Assembly (NCBI RefSeq): GCF_014196195.1
Contig: NZ_JACIDF010000001.1
Coordinates: forward strand, 434,001-498,000
Direction: 5' to 3'
DNA length: 64,000 nt
From: Anoxybacteroides rupiense
GTDB taxonomy: Bacteria; Bacillota; Bacilli; Bacillales; Anoxybacillaceae
In this document: piece after piece, positions 38,526 through 48,864 of the stretch
Numbering within the stretch: position 1 is the first letter of the stretch
Layout: each line of letters starts with the position of its first letter
Translations under genes and position numbers: made by a program
Notes under the pieces: generated by a model
Database searches by the model: none
Told to the model about the DNA's origin: nothing
Seen by the model: the letters and a program-made list of their open reading frames with translations, nothing else

Positions 38526-38754
38526 TATCTTTAATTTGCACGATCACGCGCTTTGGCTGATCGGACGCAGCAGCGTACACGACCGTCCGAATGGCATGAA
38601 TCGTGCGGCCCTGCTTTCCAATCACCTTTCCGATGTCTTCTTCGTGCACCGATAAAACATAGGTAACCGTATTTTCATGCGAAGACTCCGTTACCACTAC
38701 ATCTTCAGGATAATCGACAAGCGCCCGTACAATCGTCTCAATTAACGCTTTCAT
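38518..38754 (-). CDS. khpA: KH-domain RNA-binding protein KhpA (YlqC)
   Basis: 78 residues, a single type II KH domain with the GxxG loop as VIGKQGRTIHAIR. In other Firmicutes KhpA pairs with KhpB (Jag) and affects cell elongation and small-RNA biology. Follows rpsP by 15 bases; the stop is buried in the terminator. Confidence 0.95.
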   Translation of the reverse strand: MKALIETIVRALVDYPEDVVVTESSHENTVTYVLSVHEEDIGKVIGKQGRTIHAIRTVVYAAASDQPKRVIVQIKDKG

Positions 38755-38769
38755 CTACGATCACGGCCA

Positions 38770-39066
<297 letters not shown>

Positions 39067-39080
39067 TCACACAAGATAGT

Positions 39081-39109
39081 ATATTAGCAATAATCATCTA
39101 GTTTGTAAA
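39081..39109 (-). promoter_or_regulatory. Sigma-A type promoter for rpsP
   Basis: TTTACA (39109-39104), 17 bases, TAATAT (39086-39081); leader of about 35 bases. Confidence 0.65.
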
Positions 39110-39134
39110 GTTTTTTTTCTTAACACATTATCCC

Positions 39135-40475
39135 CTACATAAAAGGGAATTTAAACCCTTTTTTCTTTCCTTTTGGCATGGTTGTCATCATTTTCATCAT
39201 TTTTTTCATTTCATCAAACTGCTTAAGCAAGCGGTTAACTTCCTGAACGGATGTACCGCTTCCTTTTGCAATCCGCTTTTTGCGGCTTGCATTAATGATT
39301 TCAGGATTGATTTTTTCTTCTTTTGTCATCGAACGAATAATCGCTTCCACGCGGCCAATTTGCTTGTCGTCAATTTGAATATTGTTTAATCCTTTAATTT
39401 TATTAGCTCCTGGAAGCATTTTTAAAATTTCGTCAAGCGGCCCCATTTTACGCACTTGACCAAGCTGTTCAAGAAAATCATCGAATGTGAAGGACATTGT
39501 GCGCATTTTTTGCTCAAGCTCTTTCGCTTTCTCTTCATCAACAGCGGCCTGGGCTTTTTCAATGAGCGTCAGCACATCGCCCATTCCTAAAATACGCGAA
39601 GCCATTCTTTCAGGATGAAACGGTTCCAGCGCATCCATTTTCTCGCCCATCCCGACAAATTTAATCGGCGTGTCTGTTACAGCTTTAATGGACAATGCGG
39701 CACCGCCGCGCGTATCGCCATCAAGCTTCGTTAAAATAACCCCTGTTAAGCCGAGCTGTTCATTGAAGCTTTGCGCAACATTCACCGCATCCTGTCCCGT
39801 CATCGCATCAACGACTAGAAAAATCTCATCCGGATTTGTCAATTCTTTAATTTGCTTTAATTCATCCATGAGCGTCTCGTCAATGTGAAGCCGGCCGGCT
39901 GTGTCGATTAGAACATAGTCATGATGTTCTTCCTTCGCTTTGGCAATTGCCTGTTTGGCGATTTCGACCGGGCTTACTTGATCACCGAGCGCAAATACTG
40001 GCATATTCAGCTGCTTACCGAGTGTTTCAAGCTGCTTAATCGCTGCAGGGCGATAAATATCAGCCGCAACTAAAAGCGGCTTGCGGTTGTACTTCTTGCG
40101 CAACAGATTTGCAAGCTTGCCCGTTGTTGTCGTCTTTCCGGCTCCCTGTAAGCCAACCATCATAATCACCGTGGGCGGGCGGCTGGCGACCGCAATTTTA
40201 CTTTGCTCTCCTCCCATTAGCGCGGTTAATTCTTCTTTCACCACTTTAATAACCTGCTGGCCCGGAGTTAAGCTTTTTAAGACTTCCTGTCCAACAGCTC
40301 GCTCGCTGACACGCTTGACAAAATCCTTGACAACTTTAAAGTTGACATCCGCTTCTAACAAAGCAAGCCGAACTTCTCGCATCATCTCTTTAACATCGGC
40401 TTCTGTTACCTTTCCTTTGCCGCGGATTTTGTTCATGACACTTTGCAGACGGTCGGCTAATCCTTCAAATGCCAT
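39135..40475 (-). CDS. ffh: Signal recognition particle GTPase Ffh
   Basis: 446 residues. N domain, then G domain with P-loop GLQGAGKT at 108-115, DTAGRLHID and TKLDGDTRGG. Methionine-rich M domain from about 300 (MMKMMTTMPKGKKKGFKFPFM-type end) binds scRNA and signal peptides. Partner of FtsY encoded upstream; ylxM lies between. Confidence 0.98.
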   Translation of the reverse strand: MAFEGLADRLQSVMNKIRGKGKVTEADVKEMMREVRLALLEADVNFKVVKDFVKRVSERAVGQEVLKSLTPGQQVIKVVKEELTALMGGEQSKIAVASRPPTVIMMVGLQGAGKTTTTGKLANLLRKKYNRKPLLVAADIYRPAAIKQLETLGKQLNMPVFALGDQVSPVEIAKQAIAKAKEEHHDYVLIDTAGRLHIDETLMDELKQIKELTNPDEIFLVVDAMTGQDAVNVAQSFNEQLGLTGVILTKLDGDTRGGAALSIKAVTDTPIKFVGMGEKMDALEPFHPERMASRILGMGDVLTLIEKAQAAVDEEKAKELEQKMRTMSFTFDDFLEQLGQVRKMGPLDEILKMLPGANKIKGLNNIQIDDKQIGRVEAIIRSMTKEEKINPEIINASRKKRIAKGSGTSVQEVNRLLKQFDEMKKMMKMMTTMPKGKKKGFKFPFM

Positions 40476-40488
40476 CCATTACCGCCTC

Positions 40489-40821
40489 CTACTCTAATTT
40501 CTCTAACGCTTCGATCATCTGAAGCAGCTCTCGGTCATCGGCATACTGCTGCAAGGTCCGCTGCTTTAGCTGCTTAATCAGCTTTTGCCGGTCCTGAAAT
40601 TTTTGAAACAGCAGCAGTTTTTCCTCGTATTCCTCGAGCATCGCTTCCGTTCGTTTAATGTTATCATAAACCGCTTGACGGCTTACTTCATACTCTTCTG
40701 CAATTTCGCCGAGGGAGTAATCATCTAAATAATAAAGTGACATGTAGCTCCGCTGTTTCGGAGTTAACAACGATTGATAAAAATCGTATAGATAATTCAT
40801 TCTCGTTGTTTTTTCAAGCAC
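40489..40821 (-). CDS. ylxM: YlxM, helix-turn-helix protein of the SRP operon
   Basis: 110 residues from a GTG at 40821 after GGAGGGAG. Sigma-70 region 4-like helix-turn-helix ([20 protein letters not shown]) near 35-55 and a charged C-terminal helix. Family UPF0122; in streptococci it modulates SRP assembly. Directly upstream of ffh. Confidence 0.94.
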   Translation of the reverse strand: MLEKTTRMNYLYDFYQSLLTPKQRSYMSLYYLDDYSLGEIAEEYEVSRQAVYDNIKRTEAMLEEYEEKLLLFQKFQDRQKLIKQLKQRTLQQYADDRELLQMIEALEKLE

Positions 40822-41130
40822 GAGACTCCCTCCTCGCTTGTTAAGTAAAATACCTTTACAAATGATTAGTTTAGCGTCTTTTCACAGCGGTGTCAAGTGT
40901 TGAGCTTTCAGCTTGTTTCATTTCTTTGCTTGAGTAATAAAACAGGCTCAAAATCGCTTTTTGTAAAAATCCAACAGTCCGTTGTAAAAGTTCGCCGGTC
41001 CCAACGATTGTTGTTGTCTAGTATAAACAGAGCTTTGTATTTGCAAAGATAGCGCCTTTCTTGTTTTTGTATATAGGGGCCACTTGACATACTAAGTGTT
41101 TGTCGCAGACACTGTGGGTTCCTTCTTGAT
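40822..41130. other. Intergenic region between ftsY and ylxM
   Basis: About 310 bases: the ylxM promoter at the ylxM end and, before it, some 230 bases where I see no convincing gene. A 79-codon minus-strand frame (40908-41147) exists but lacks a ribosome site, overlaps the ftsY terminator and looks random in composition. Confidence 0.5.
40868..40896 (-). promoter_or_regulatory. Sigma-A type promoter for ylxM-ffh
   Basis: Perfect TTGACA (40896-40891), 17 bases, TAAACT (40873-40868); about 40-base leader to the ylxM GTG. Confidence 0.75.
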
Positions 41131-41164
41131 AAAAAAAGATGTCTCAAAGTCTTGTTGAGACATC
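41131..41164 (-). terminator. Intrinsic terminator after ftsY
   Basis: Minus-strand GATGTCTCAA, 7-base loop, TTGAGACATC (perfect 10-bp stem) and a seven-U run, 12 bases after the ftsY stop. Confidence 0.93.
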
Positions 41165-41175
41165 CTTTTGCTCTT

Positions 41176-42156
41176 TTACTCTTCTACCAAGTTGGCAAAC
41201 AAACCGTATACGTATTGTTCCGGATCAAATTCCTGTAAGTCATCCATCTTTTCGCCAAGGCCGACAAGCTTGACCGGGATGTCCAACTCGTTGCGGATTG
41301 CTAAGACAATCCCTCCCTTCGCTGTTCCATCCAATTTCGTCAGCACAATGCCTGTCACGTTTGTTGCTTCTTTAAAAATTTTCGCTTGGCTCATTGCGTT
41401 TTGTCCGGTTGTCGCATCTAAAACAAGCAATACTTCATGCGGCGCCCCCGGGATTTCTCGTTCAATGACACGTTTTACTTTTTCAAGCTCTTTCATTAAG
41501 TTCACTTTATTTTGCAAGCGTCCTGCTGTATCACACAGCAAAACATTGACTTTGCGCGCTTTAGCTGCTTGAATGGCATCATACATGACAGCGGCTGGAT
41601 CGGAGCCAGCGGATTGCTTGATTACTTCAACCCCGACTCGTTCTCCCCATACTTCTAGCTGCTCAATCGCCCCAGCGCGGAACGTATCCCCCGCTGCCAG
41701 CATGACGGTTTTCCCTTCTGATTTTAACTTATGCGCCAATTTGCCAATCGTCGTCGTTTTTCCGACACCGTTGACGCCGACAAACAAAATGACCGTTAAG
41801 CCATCTGGCTGCATATTCAGTGTGGCCAATTCATCATGGCTCCCGCGATAAATATCGACAAGCTTTTCCGAAATAACAGCTTGCATTTCTTTCGTCTCTT
41901 GAATGTTCCGCCGCTTTACCTCCATTTTTAACTCATCAATTAACTCCATGACGGTTGTAACGCCAACATCAGCGGAAATTAAAATTTCCTCTAATTCTTC
42001 AAAAAACTCTTCATCCACTTTTCGATAACGGGCAATTAAATCATTGACCCGTCCCGTGAAGGAATCGCGTGTTTTTGAAAGACCTTGTTTAAACTTCTCT
42101 GTGACTGCATCTGTTTGTTGGGTAATTTTTTCTTTTAGCTTCTTGAAAAAATTCAT
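41176..42156 (-). CDS. ftsY: SRP receptor GTPase FtsY
   Basis: 326 residues from the ATG at 42156, 9 bases after GGAAAGGTG; the GTG four codons upstream is part of that site. No acidic A domain, as in Bacilli: starts MNFFKKLKEKITQQTDAV. NG GTPase motifs GVNGVGKTTTIGKLAHK, DTFRAGAIEQLEVWG, DTAGRLQNK and TKLDGTAKGG. Follows smc by 22 bases. Confidence 0.97.
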   Translation of the reverse strand: MNFFKKLKEKITQQTDAVTEKFKQGLSKTRDSFTGRVNDLIARYRKVDEEFFEELEEILISADVGVTTVMELIDELKMEVKRRNIQETKEMQAVISEKLVDIYRGSHDELATLNMQPDGLTVILFVGVNGVGKTTTIGKLAHKLKSEGKTVMLAAGDTFRAGAIEQLEVWGERVGVEVIKQSAGSDPAAVMYDAIQAAKARKVNVLLCDTAGRLQNKVNLMKELEKVKRVIEREIPGAPHEVLLVLDATTGQNAMSQAKIFKEATNVTGIVLTKLDGTAKGGIVLAIRNELDIPVKLVGLGEKMDDLQEFDPEQYVYGLFANLVEE

Positions 42157-42178
42157 CGTTTTAATCACCTTTCCTGCC

Positions 42179-45100
42179 TTACGATTTCACAAGTTGTTTA
42201 GAATCTTCCAAGCGGACAGATACGAGCCTTGACACCCCTGATTCTTGCATCGTGACGCCATAAAGCACGTCCGCCTCCTCCATCGTTCCTTTGCGATGGG
42301 TGATAACGATAAATTGGGTTTGACTGCTAAATCGTTTCAAATACAGAGCATAACGATGGACATTGGCTTCGTCAAGAGCGGCTTCCACCTCATCCAGAAC
42401 GCAAAACGGCACCGGCCGTACTTTTAAGATGGAAAACAATAGCGCAATCGCCGTTAGCGCTCGCTCGCCGCCAGACAATAGGCTTAAATTTTGCAATTTT
42501 TTCCCTGGTGGTTGTGCGACGATTTCCACCCCTGTATTTAATAGATCATTCGAATCTGTAAGTTGCAGATCCGCGCGCCCTCCGCCGAACAGCTGCTGGA
42601 ATACATCACCAAAATGCGAGCGAATCTGTTGGAATGTCGTCAAGAAGCGCTTTTTCATCTCTTGATCCATCTCGTCAATCACTTGATGCAGCGTTTCCTT
42701 TGCATGCTGCAAGTCACTTTTTTGTTCTGTTAAAAATTGATAGCGCTCCGATACGCGGTCATACTCATCAATAGCGCCTAAATTTACCGTTCCAAGTTCA
42801 TCAATCGCCCGCTTAATGAGCTTCACTTTTTTCCGAGCAGCCTCCGCTTCCATTTGCAGTGGATATTTTTCTTTCGCCGCTTCAAACGTAAGCATATATT
42901 CTTCACGCAAGCGGCTAAGCAAGTTTTCAAGCTCCACATCAAGACGATTTAATTTGACTTCTTCATCTTTAATAATCTCTGTTAATTGTTTATATTGTCG
43001 TTTTTTCTCTTTTAGCTCGCGCTCACTATTTTCGAGCATTTCTTGATATTGAAGTCTTTGTTCACGTCGGCTAGCTATGAGCTCAAGCGTTTCTTGTTTG
43101 TCTTGCACTTTTTGTTGACGCAACTGATCCAGCTGCTCCTCTCCAGAAACATTGGAATTCATTTCGTCTGTAAGTGTCAGTAAATCTTCTTTTGCCGCTT
43201 GAAGCTGCTTCTCTGTTTCCTCTTGCTCAAGGGTCAGCTGCGCGATCTTCTCCTGAATATGCTTCAACAGCTGCTGCTTTTCAGCAACCGCTACTTTCTG
43301 CTCCGTAATCGCAGCTTGCAACGCTTCTTTCGAGCTTTGCTCATCCTGCTTTTGCAGCGTAAGATGCTGCATTTGCTCGTCAATTTCAGCAAGCTTGGCT
43401 TCCATTTGGTAGAGCTTTTGTTCCACCGTTGTGATTTTTTCGCGCAGCTGCCTCATTTCCTGCTCGTCATGCGCTTTTTCTTCATCATATAAAGCCAAGC
43501 GTTCGCTCGTATTCTTTTCCTGCCACTCTACTTCGCGCCAAGCACTTTTTATTTCCTGCAAAGCAAAGCGTCTTTCCTCTATTTGCTTCCGCAGCTCCAC
43601 CATTTCTGCCTCGCGCTGGGCCGCTTCCTTTTTTTTCGACTGTACAAATAATTCAAGCTGCTCTGTTTTTGCTTCCATGTCTCGGAACTTATCAGTGATC
43701 GTTTCTAGCTCTCGGTTTCTGCTAAGTAAAGAATTTGTTTTCTTAGCTACGCCCCCTCCAGTCATCGCTCCCCCAGGGCTAACAACATCTCCTTCAAGGG
43801 TGACAAGACGATAACGATAATGAAGAAGCCGAGCTAGCTCATTCGCTCCCTTTAAATTTGTCGTCACAATCACATTGCCAAGCAGATGGGCCAGTACTGT
43901 TTGATAGATGGAATCATAGGAAACCAGTTCGTTTGCTACGCCAACAAAAGCTGGATGATTTTTAACAATGGCCAGCTGTTCAGATGGAAGTTGTTTAGGC
44001 TGGAGGACGTTCATCGGCAAAAAAGTCGCTCGTCCATATGAATGCTTTTTTAAATAGTGAATGGCTGCGCGTGCCGCTTCTTCGTCAGCAACCACAATAT
44101 GCTGCATCGCTCCTCCGAGCGCAATCTCTATCGCCGTTTCATATTTGCTGGATACATGAATAAGCTCGACAACGGCTCCGTGAATTCCTGAAAGCTGTTC
44201 ACGCGCCTTTAAAATTTCCTTAACTCCTTGAAAAAATCCAGCATAATCATGCTGCATTTCCTCCAGCATTTCTTTTCTTGACTTGGTTTGCTGTAAATAT
44301 TGATAAGCTTGATAAAGCATTGATTCCTTCTGCTCAATTTCTTGTTTCAGCTCGGCAAGCTGAGCGCTTTTTTGCTGAAGCTGTGTTTCCTGCTCCTTCA
44401 GCTTTCGCTCCGTTTGCTGATATTTGCTTTCCAAAGCGATATATTGTTCTTTTATACGATTTCGCTCTGTTAAATGTTTTTCGTTCTCTTTCGTTAGCAC
44501 ACTCTGCTTTTTTTCCAATTTTTCAAGCAAAGCCTGCAAATGAGTGCGCTCATTTTTTAACGAAGCTTGTTCATGAACAAGCTCAATATAATCGCTTTTT
44601 AACCTTTCCATTTGCTCTTCAACACTGATATCATAGGAGGCAAAAGCACGCTGCTTTTCCTTCAGCTCCGTTTGAAGCGCATGAAGCTCTTCGCGTATGC
44701 GGGTTAGCTGCTCCCTCTCCTTTTCCAAAGTTGAGCATAGCTTTCCGCTTTTTTCAGAAAGGGAGGAGATCGTCTCTTCAAGCTGCTTCTGATACTGTGC
44801 CGCATTTTTTTTTCGTTCTTTTAATACTTCCTTTCGCCCTTCAAGCTTTTCCAGTTCTTCACTTACAACAAGCAACACTTGCTGAAGACCGTCAATCGAT
44901 TCATCAAGTGCGGTCATTTGGTCACGCAACTGCTCCACTGTTGCTTCTTCTTTTTGCAACGCCGCTGATAAGGCCATTTCCTTTTGCTGGTGGTCTGTCA
45001 GCTGATCGCGTAAATGATTCCATTGGCGATGCAGCTCTTCAATTTCATGGGCAATCAGCGCCACTTCAAACGTTTCCAGCTCGTTTCGTTTTTCAAGATA

Positions 45101-45742
45101 GTCCTGGGCAATAGAAGCTTGGATTTTCAACGGTTCCAGCTGGCTTTCTAGCTCATGTAAAATATCATTGACGCGATGTAAATTTTCTTGTGTCTCATTC
45201 AGCTTATGCTCCGCTTTCTTCTTACGAATTTTATATTTGAGCACCCCTGCCGCTTCTTCAAAAATCGTCCGTCTTTCCTCCGGTTTGCTGCTTAAAATTT
45301 CTTCGATTCGCCCCTGTCCAATAATTGAAAAGGCTTCTTTTCCCAATCCTGAATCCATAAATAGATCAATAATATCTTTTAAACGGCATGGCTGCTGATT
45401 AATAAGAAATTCACTTTCTCCTGAGCGATAGACGCGTCTCGTGACACTTACTTCCTGATAATCAAGCGGCAAAAACCCATCTTCATTATCGAGTGTCAAA
45501 GTAACCTCAGCAATATTTAGCGGCCTGCGTGAGTCGCTTCCCGCAAAAATAATATCTTCCATTTTCGCACCGCGAAGCGATTTGGCTGACTGTTCGCCTA
45601 ATACCCAGCGAATGGCATCCGTAATATTGCTCTTTCCGCTGCCATTCGGGCCGACAACAGCCGTCACACCCGGCACAAATTCGATCGAGACCCGATCGGC
45701 AAATGATTTAAATCCAACAATATCTAATCGTTTGAGGAACAT
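42179..45742 (-). CDS. smc: Chromosome segregation ATPase SMC
   Basis: 1187 residues. Walker A GPNGSGKS at 31-38, two long coiled-coil arms, a hinge about 500-660 ending in GGAMTGGG, then the ABC signature LLSGGERALTAIALLFSIL with Walker B VLDEVEAALDEANV near the end. Forms condensin with ScpA and ScpB (not in window) and aligns chromosome arms. Followed by ftsY. Confidence 0.98.
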   Translation of the reverse strand: MFLKRLDIVGFKSFADRVSIEFVPGVTAVVGPNGSGKSNITDAIRWVLGEQSAKSLRGAKMEDIIFAGSDSRRPLNIAEVTLTLDNEDGFLPLDYQEVSVTRRVYRSGESEFLINQQPCRLKDIIDLFMDSGLGKEAFSIIGQGRIEEILSSKPEERRTIFEEAAGVLKYKIRKKKAEHKLNETQENLHRVNDILHELESQLEPLKIQASIAQDYLEKRNELETFEVALIAHEIEELHRQWNHLRDQLTDHQQKEMALSAALQKEEATVEQLRDQMTALDESIDGLQQVLLVVSEELEKLEGRKEVLKERKKNAAQYQKQLEETISSLSEKSGKLCSTLEKEREQLTRIREELHALQTELKEKQRAFASYDISVEEQMERLKSDYIELVHEQASLKNERTHLQALLEKLEKKQSVLTKENEKHLTERNRIKEQYIALESKYQQTERKLKEQETQLQQKSAQLAELKQEIEQKESMLYQAYQYLQQTKSRKEMLEEMQHDYAGFFQGVKEILKAREQLSGIHGAVVELIHVSSKYETAIEIALGGAMQHIVVADEEAARAAIHYLKKHSYGRATFLPMNVLQPKQLPSEQLAIVKNHPAFVGVANELVSYDSIYQTVLAHLLGNVIVTTNLKGANELARLLHYRYRLVTLEGDVVSPGGAMTGGGVAKKTNSLLSRNRELETITDKFRDMEAKTEQLELFVQSKKKEAAQREAEMVELRKQIEERRFALQEIKSAWREVEWQEKNTSERLALYDEEKAHDEQEMRQLREKITTVEQKLYQMEAKLAEIDEQMQHLTLQKQDEQSSKEALQAAITEQKVAVAEKQQLLKHIQEKIAQLTLEQEETEKQLQAAKEDLLTLTDEMNSNVSGEEQLDQLRQQKVQDKQETLELIASRREQRLQYQEMLENSERELKEKKRQYKQLTEIIKDEEVKLNRLDVELENLLSRLREEYMLTFEAAKEKYPLQMEAEAARKKVKLIKRAIDELGTVNLGAIDEYDRVSERYQFLTEQKSDLQHAKETLHQVIDEMDQEMKKRFLTTFQQIRSHFGDVFQQLFGGGRADLQLTDSNDLLNTGVEIVAQPPGKKLQNLSLLSGGERALTAIALLFSILKVRPVPFCVLDEVEAALDEANVHRYALYLKRFSSQTQFIVITHRKGTMEEADVLYGVTMQESGVSRLVSVRLEDSKQLVKS

Positions 45743-45956
45743 CCGTACCCCGCCTCGCTATCTTTCATCTAAATCTTCATTATTGTATCATAACTACTTG
45801 CTCAAACCTATATAGAACTTTTTCTTCAATTTTGCAAATGCAAAGCAGAAAAAGCTTAAAAACACGAAGCTGCTATCTAAATGGAACGGGCGATGTTTGT
45901 ATTTCCACTTTCCTATCTAGACTAAAGCATCGCTTGTCTGTATGTCATTAGAGAAG
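45743..45956. other. Intergenic region between rnc and smc
   Basis: About 215 bases between the rnc terminator and smc. Apart from the extended -10 promoter near 45782 I see nothing coding and no strong repeat. Confidence 0.5.
45782..45792 (-). promoter_or_regulatory. Extended -10 promoter for smc
   Basis: TATGATACAAT: a TG-type extended -10 with TACAAT (45787-45782). No good -35 is seen, which extended promoters can tolerate. About 35-base leader. Confidence 0.45.
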
Positions 45957-45994
45957 AAAAAGGGCCGACTATTTTCGAATGAGCCAACCCTTTT
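45957..45994 (-). terminator. Intrinsic terminator after rnc
   Basis: Minus-strand AAAGGGTTGGCT pairs with AGTCGGCCCTTT (12 pairs, three G-U) around an 11-base loop, followed by TT and a pyrimidine run. 19 bases after the rnc stop. Confidence 0.8.
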
Positions 45995-46012
45995 TTCACA
46001 GCACTGTTTTTC

Positions 46013-46756
46013 TTATTCCTGTTTCGGCGTTTTTAGCTTTTGCAGCGCCATTTGTGCAGCTTTTTGCTCCGCTTCCTTTTTCGATCTTCCAGCACCAACT
46101 CCAAGCTCTTCACCATTTAAAGAAACGCGAGAAACAAACTCTTTGTTATGCGCAGGTCCTTTTTCTTGCAAAATGGCATATTCGATAACGCCACTACCAT
46201 CCCGCTGAACAAGTTCCTGCAGCTGGCTTTTATAATCCATCACATGAGAAAAAGCACCTTCATTGATCTTCGGAAAAATGGTTTGCTCCAAAAACCGAAT
46301 GACCGCATCAATTCCTTGATCTAAGTAAAGAGCACCGATAAACGCCTCAAATACATCTGCTAGAAGCGATGGCCGCATTCGCCCGCCGGTGATCTCCTCT
46401 CCTTTGCCGAGCAAAACAAGCTGGCCGAATGAAAGGTCATTTGCAAATTTTACAAGAGATGGCTCACATACAATCGCTGCACGCAATTTCGTTAATTCAC
46501 CTTCCGTCATATTTGGAAAATGACGAAAGAGATATTGAGAAACGGTCAGTTCCAGTACAGCATCTCCTAAAAACTCAAGACGCTCATTATCCTCATGCGG
46601 TCGTTTGCGATGCTCATTCACATACGATGAATGGGTAAAAGCCTGAATTAGCAGCTTTTCATCCAGAAAAAATATGCCGATTTTCTCCTGCAACTGTTTA
46701 AATTTTACTCGTTTTTTTTCGCTCATGCGCTGCTCTTTGTCTTTCTGCTTCGACAT
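46013..46756 (-). CDS. rnc: Ribonuclease III
   Basis: 247 residues from the ATG at 46756, downstream of CGGAGGTCC; the ATG eight codons upstream lies before that site. Catalytic signature [14 protein letters not shown] and a second acidic site near [14 protein letters not shown]-terminal dsRNA-binding domain ([11 protein letters not shown] ... [14 protein letters not shown]). Processes rRNA and structured RNAs. Downstream of acpP and its terminator. Confidence 0.97.
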   Translation of the reverse strand: MSKQKDKEQRMSEKKRVKFKQLQEKIGIFFLDEKLLIQAFTHSSYVNEHRKRPHEDNERLEFLGDAVLELTVSQYLFRHFPNMTEGELTKLRAAIVCEPSLVKFANDLSFGQLVLLGKGEEITGGRMRPSLLADVFEAFIGALYLDQGIDAVIRFLEQTIFPKINEGAFSHVMDYKSQLQELVQRDGSGVIEYAILQEKGPAHNKEFVSRVSLNGEELGVGAGRSKKEAEQKAAQMALQKLKTPKQE

Positions 46757-46814
46757 AAATAAGGACCTCCGGGACTTCATTCAATCAAAGTATTCGGCAA
46801 TTCATCAAAAGCAT

Positions 46815-46845
46815 AGAAAGCCCCGTTAGAGCAACGGGACTTTTC
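46815..46845 (-). terminator. Weak terminator after acpP
   Basis: Minus-strand AAAGTCCCGTT, loop GCTCT, AACGGGGCTTT: 11 pairs with one G-U, but only UUU then CU follow, so some readthrough into rnc is likely. Confidence 0.65.
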
Positions 46846-46862
46846 TGCATTATATCGTTTAC

Positions 46863-47096
46863 TTACATGCGGCTTTTTATGTAGTTCACAGCATCTCCTA
46901 CTGTGACAATTTTTTCTGCTTCCTCATCGGAAATTTCCATATCAAACTCGTCTTCTAGCTCCATGACAAGTTCAACCACATCTAATGAATCAGCACCTAA
47001 ATCATCTTTGAAAGAAGCTTCAAGTGTTACTTGAGACTCCTCCACGCCTAAGCGGTCAACGATGATTTTCGTTACGCGCTCTAATACATCTGCCAC
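46863..47096 (-). CDS. acpP: Acyl carrier protein
   Basis: 77 acidic residues. Phosphopantetheine attachment Ser37 in [25 protein letters not shown] before the ATG. Carries growing acyl chains for FabD, FabG and PlsX, whose genes lie upstream. Confidence 0.98.
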   Translation of the reverse strand: MADVLERVTKIIVDRLGVEESQVTLEASFKDDLGADSLDVVELVMELEDEFDMEISDEEAEKIVTVGDAVNYIKSRM

Positions 47097-47117
47097 GACA
47101 ATTCACCTCCTCTCATG

Positions 47118-47146
47118 ATTATAGTAAATTTATCGGCAAAATACTA
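47118..47146 (-). promoter_or_regulatory. Possible internal promoter for acpP
   Basis: Consensus -10 TATAAT (47123-47118) in the 68-base gap after fabG; -35 (TAGTAT at 17 bases) is poor. Could raise acpP above the rest of the operon. Confidence 0.35.
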
Positions 47147-47164
47147 GCGGATAATCCAGATTCG

Positions 47165-47905
47165 TTACATGACCATTCCGCCATCGACATGAATCGTCTG
47201 TCCGGTAATATAGCTCGCTGCATCCGATGCCAAAAATGCGACCATATTGGCAATGTCCTCTGGATTGCCGAAACGGGCAAGTGGAATTTGCTTTAACATT
47301 TCTGTCCGAATCTCTTCATTCAAACGATCTGTCATATCCGTCGCAATAAATCCCGGAGCAATAGCGTTTACCGTGATGCTACGGCTTGCCAATTCCTTAG
47401 CGGCTGTCTTCGTTAAGCCGATCACACCTGCCTTAGCAGCTACGTAATTGGCTTGCCCTGGATTCCCCATTACACCAACCACTGAAGCGATATTAATAAT
47501 GCGGCCGTAACGCTGCTTGAGCATTGGACGTGTAACCGCCTTTGTACAGTTAAACACGCCTTTTAAGTTAATATTGATGACATCATCCCACTCTTCTTCT
47601 TTCATGCGCATGAGCAAATTGTCACGGGTAATTCCGGCGTTATTGACTAAAATATCCACGCGGCCATAGCGATCGATCACCTCTTTCACCATTTGCTCAA
47701 CCGCTTCTGTATTCGACACATCCGCTTGAATTGCCAGTGCTTCGCCGCCAAGACGGTAAATCTCATCCACTACTTCCTTTGCTTTCGCTTCGCTTCCGGC
47801 ATAATTGACAGCTACCTTCGCTCCTTGACGGGCAAATTCTAAAGCAATCGCTCTTCCAATTCCGCGCGATGCCCCGGTTATAAGCGCTACTTTTCCTTGC
47901 AACAT
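47165..47905 (-). CDS. fabG: 3-oxoacyl-ACP reductase FabG
   Basis: 246 residues of the short-chain dehydrogenase type: NADPH motif GASRGIG at 11-17, catalytic S141, Y154 and K158 (NYVAAK). C-terminal [15 protein letters not shown] is typical. Reduces beta-ketoacyl-ACP in fatty acid elongation. Two bases after fabD. Confidence 0.98.
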   Translation of the reverse strand: MLQGKVALITGASRGIGRAIALEFARQGAKVAVNYAGSEAKAKEVVDEIYRLGGEALAIQADVSNTEAVEQMVKEVIDRYGRVDILVNNAGITRDNLLMRMKEEEWDDVININLKGVFNCTKAVTRPMLKQRYGRIINIASVVGVMGNPGQANYVAAKAGVIGLTKTAAKELASRSITVNAIAPGFIATDMTDRLNEEIRTEMLKQIPLARFGNPEDIANMVAFLASDAASYITGQTIHVDGGMVM

Positions 47906-47907
47906 GT

Positions 47908-48849
47908 TTATTCTCCTTTCAACGCTGCGATTGTCGCTTCAAAAGAAGCCGTATCGTTTATCGCATAAACGCGCACATCGCGATGAATTTTCTTCACAAG
48001 ACCTGATAATACTTTTCCTGGCCCAATTTCTACAAACGTATCGACACCGAACTCAATCATCGTTCTTACGGACTCCTCCCAACGAACAGGAGAATAAAGC
48101 TGCTCAATTAAAAGCGTTTGAATCATTTCTTTTTCTGTCATTGGCTTCGCTGTTACGTTCGCGATGACAGGCACATTCGCATCATGAATTGCTACTTCGT
48201 TTAGCACTTTTGCCAATTTTTCAGCCGCTGGCTTCATAAGCGATGAATGAAAAGGACCGCTTACTTCAAGAGGGATAACACGTTTGGCACCTTTTTCTTT
48301 CGCAAGCTGTGCTGCTCGCTCTACTCCTTCTTTCGATCCAGAAATAACAATCTGCCCTGGACAATTCAAGTTAGCAAGCTGAACAGGCTGGCCTTCTTCA
48401 GTAATCTGCTTCGTAATGGCTGCAAGTTCATTCGCTTCCATCCCAAGAACAGCAGCCATCGTTCCTTCACCGGCAGGTACCGCTTCCTCCATAAACTCTC
48501 CTCTTTTTCGGACAGCATACACTGCGTCTGTAAATGACATCGCTCCTGCTGCCACAAGCGCCGTGTACTCTCCTAAACTATGTCCAGCAACGTAGTCAGG
48601 CGTTAGACCGGCCTCTTTTACTTTTTCAAACAGCGCAATGCTCGTTGTTAATAAAGCGGGCTGCGCATTATATGTAAGCGTCAATGTTTGCTGCGGTCCT
48701 TCAAAAATAATCGTAGAAAGGGAAAGACCCAGACGTTCATCAGCCTGTTGAAAAATGGAGGCTGCTTTTGCATCCGTTTCTGCTAATTCTTTTCCCATCC
48801 CTACTGTTTGCGAGCCTTGACCCGGGAAAATCAAAGCTAGTTTTCCCAT
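47908..48849 (-). CDS. fabD: Malonyl-CoA:ACP transacylase FabD
   Basis: 313 residues. FPGQGSQ at 9-15 and the nucleophile Ser91 in [10 protein letters not shown]; later [15 protein letters not shown] contains the catalytic His. Loads malonyl on ACP. Follows plsX in the FapR-controlled operon. Confidence 0.97.
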   Translation of the reverse strand: MGKLALIFPGQGSQTVGMGKELAETDAKAASIFQQADERLGLSLSTIIFEGPQQTLTLTYNAQPALLTTSIALFEKVKEAGLTPDYVAGHSLGEYTALVAAGAMSFTDAVYAVRKRGEFMEEAVPAGEGTMAAVLGMEANELAAITKQITEEGQPVQLANLNCPGQIVISGSKEGVERAAQLAKEKGAKRVIPLEVSGPFHSSLMKPAAEKLAKVLNEVAIHDANVPVIANVTAKPMTEKEMIQTLLIEQLYSPVRWEESVRTMIEFGVDTFVEIGPGKVLSGLVKKIHRDVRVYAINDTASFEATIAALKGE

Positions 48850-48864
48850 CTATCATTCCCTCCT

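Noticed and set aside
40908-41147. 79-codon minus-strand open frame between ftsY and ylxM
   Set aside because: No ribosome site, overlaps the ftsY terminator, composition rich in Arg/Cys/Trp unlike a real gene here, and no recognisable family.
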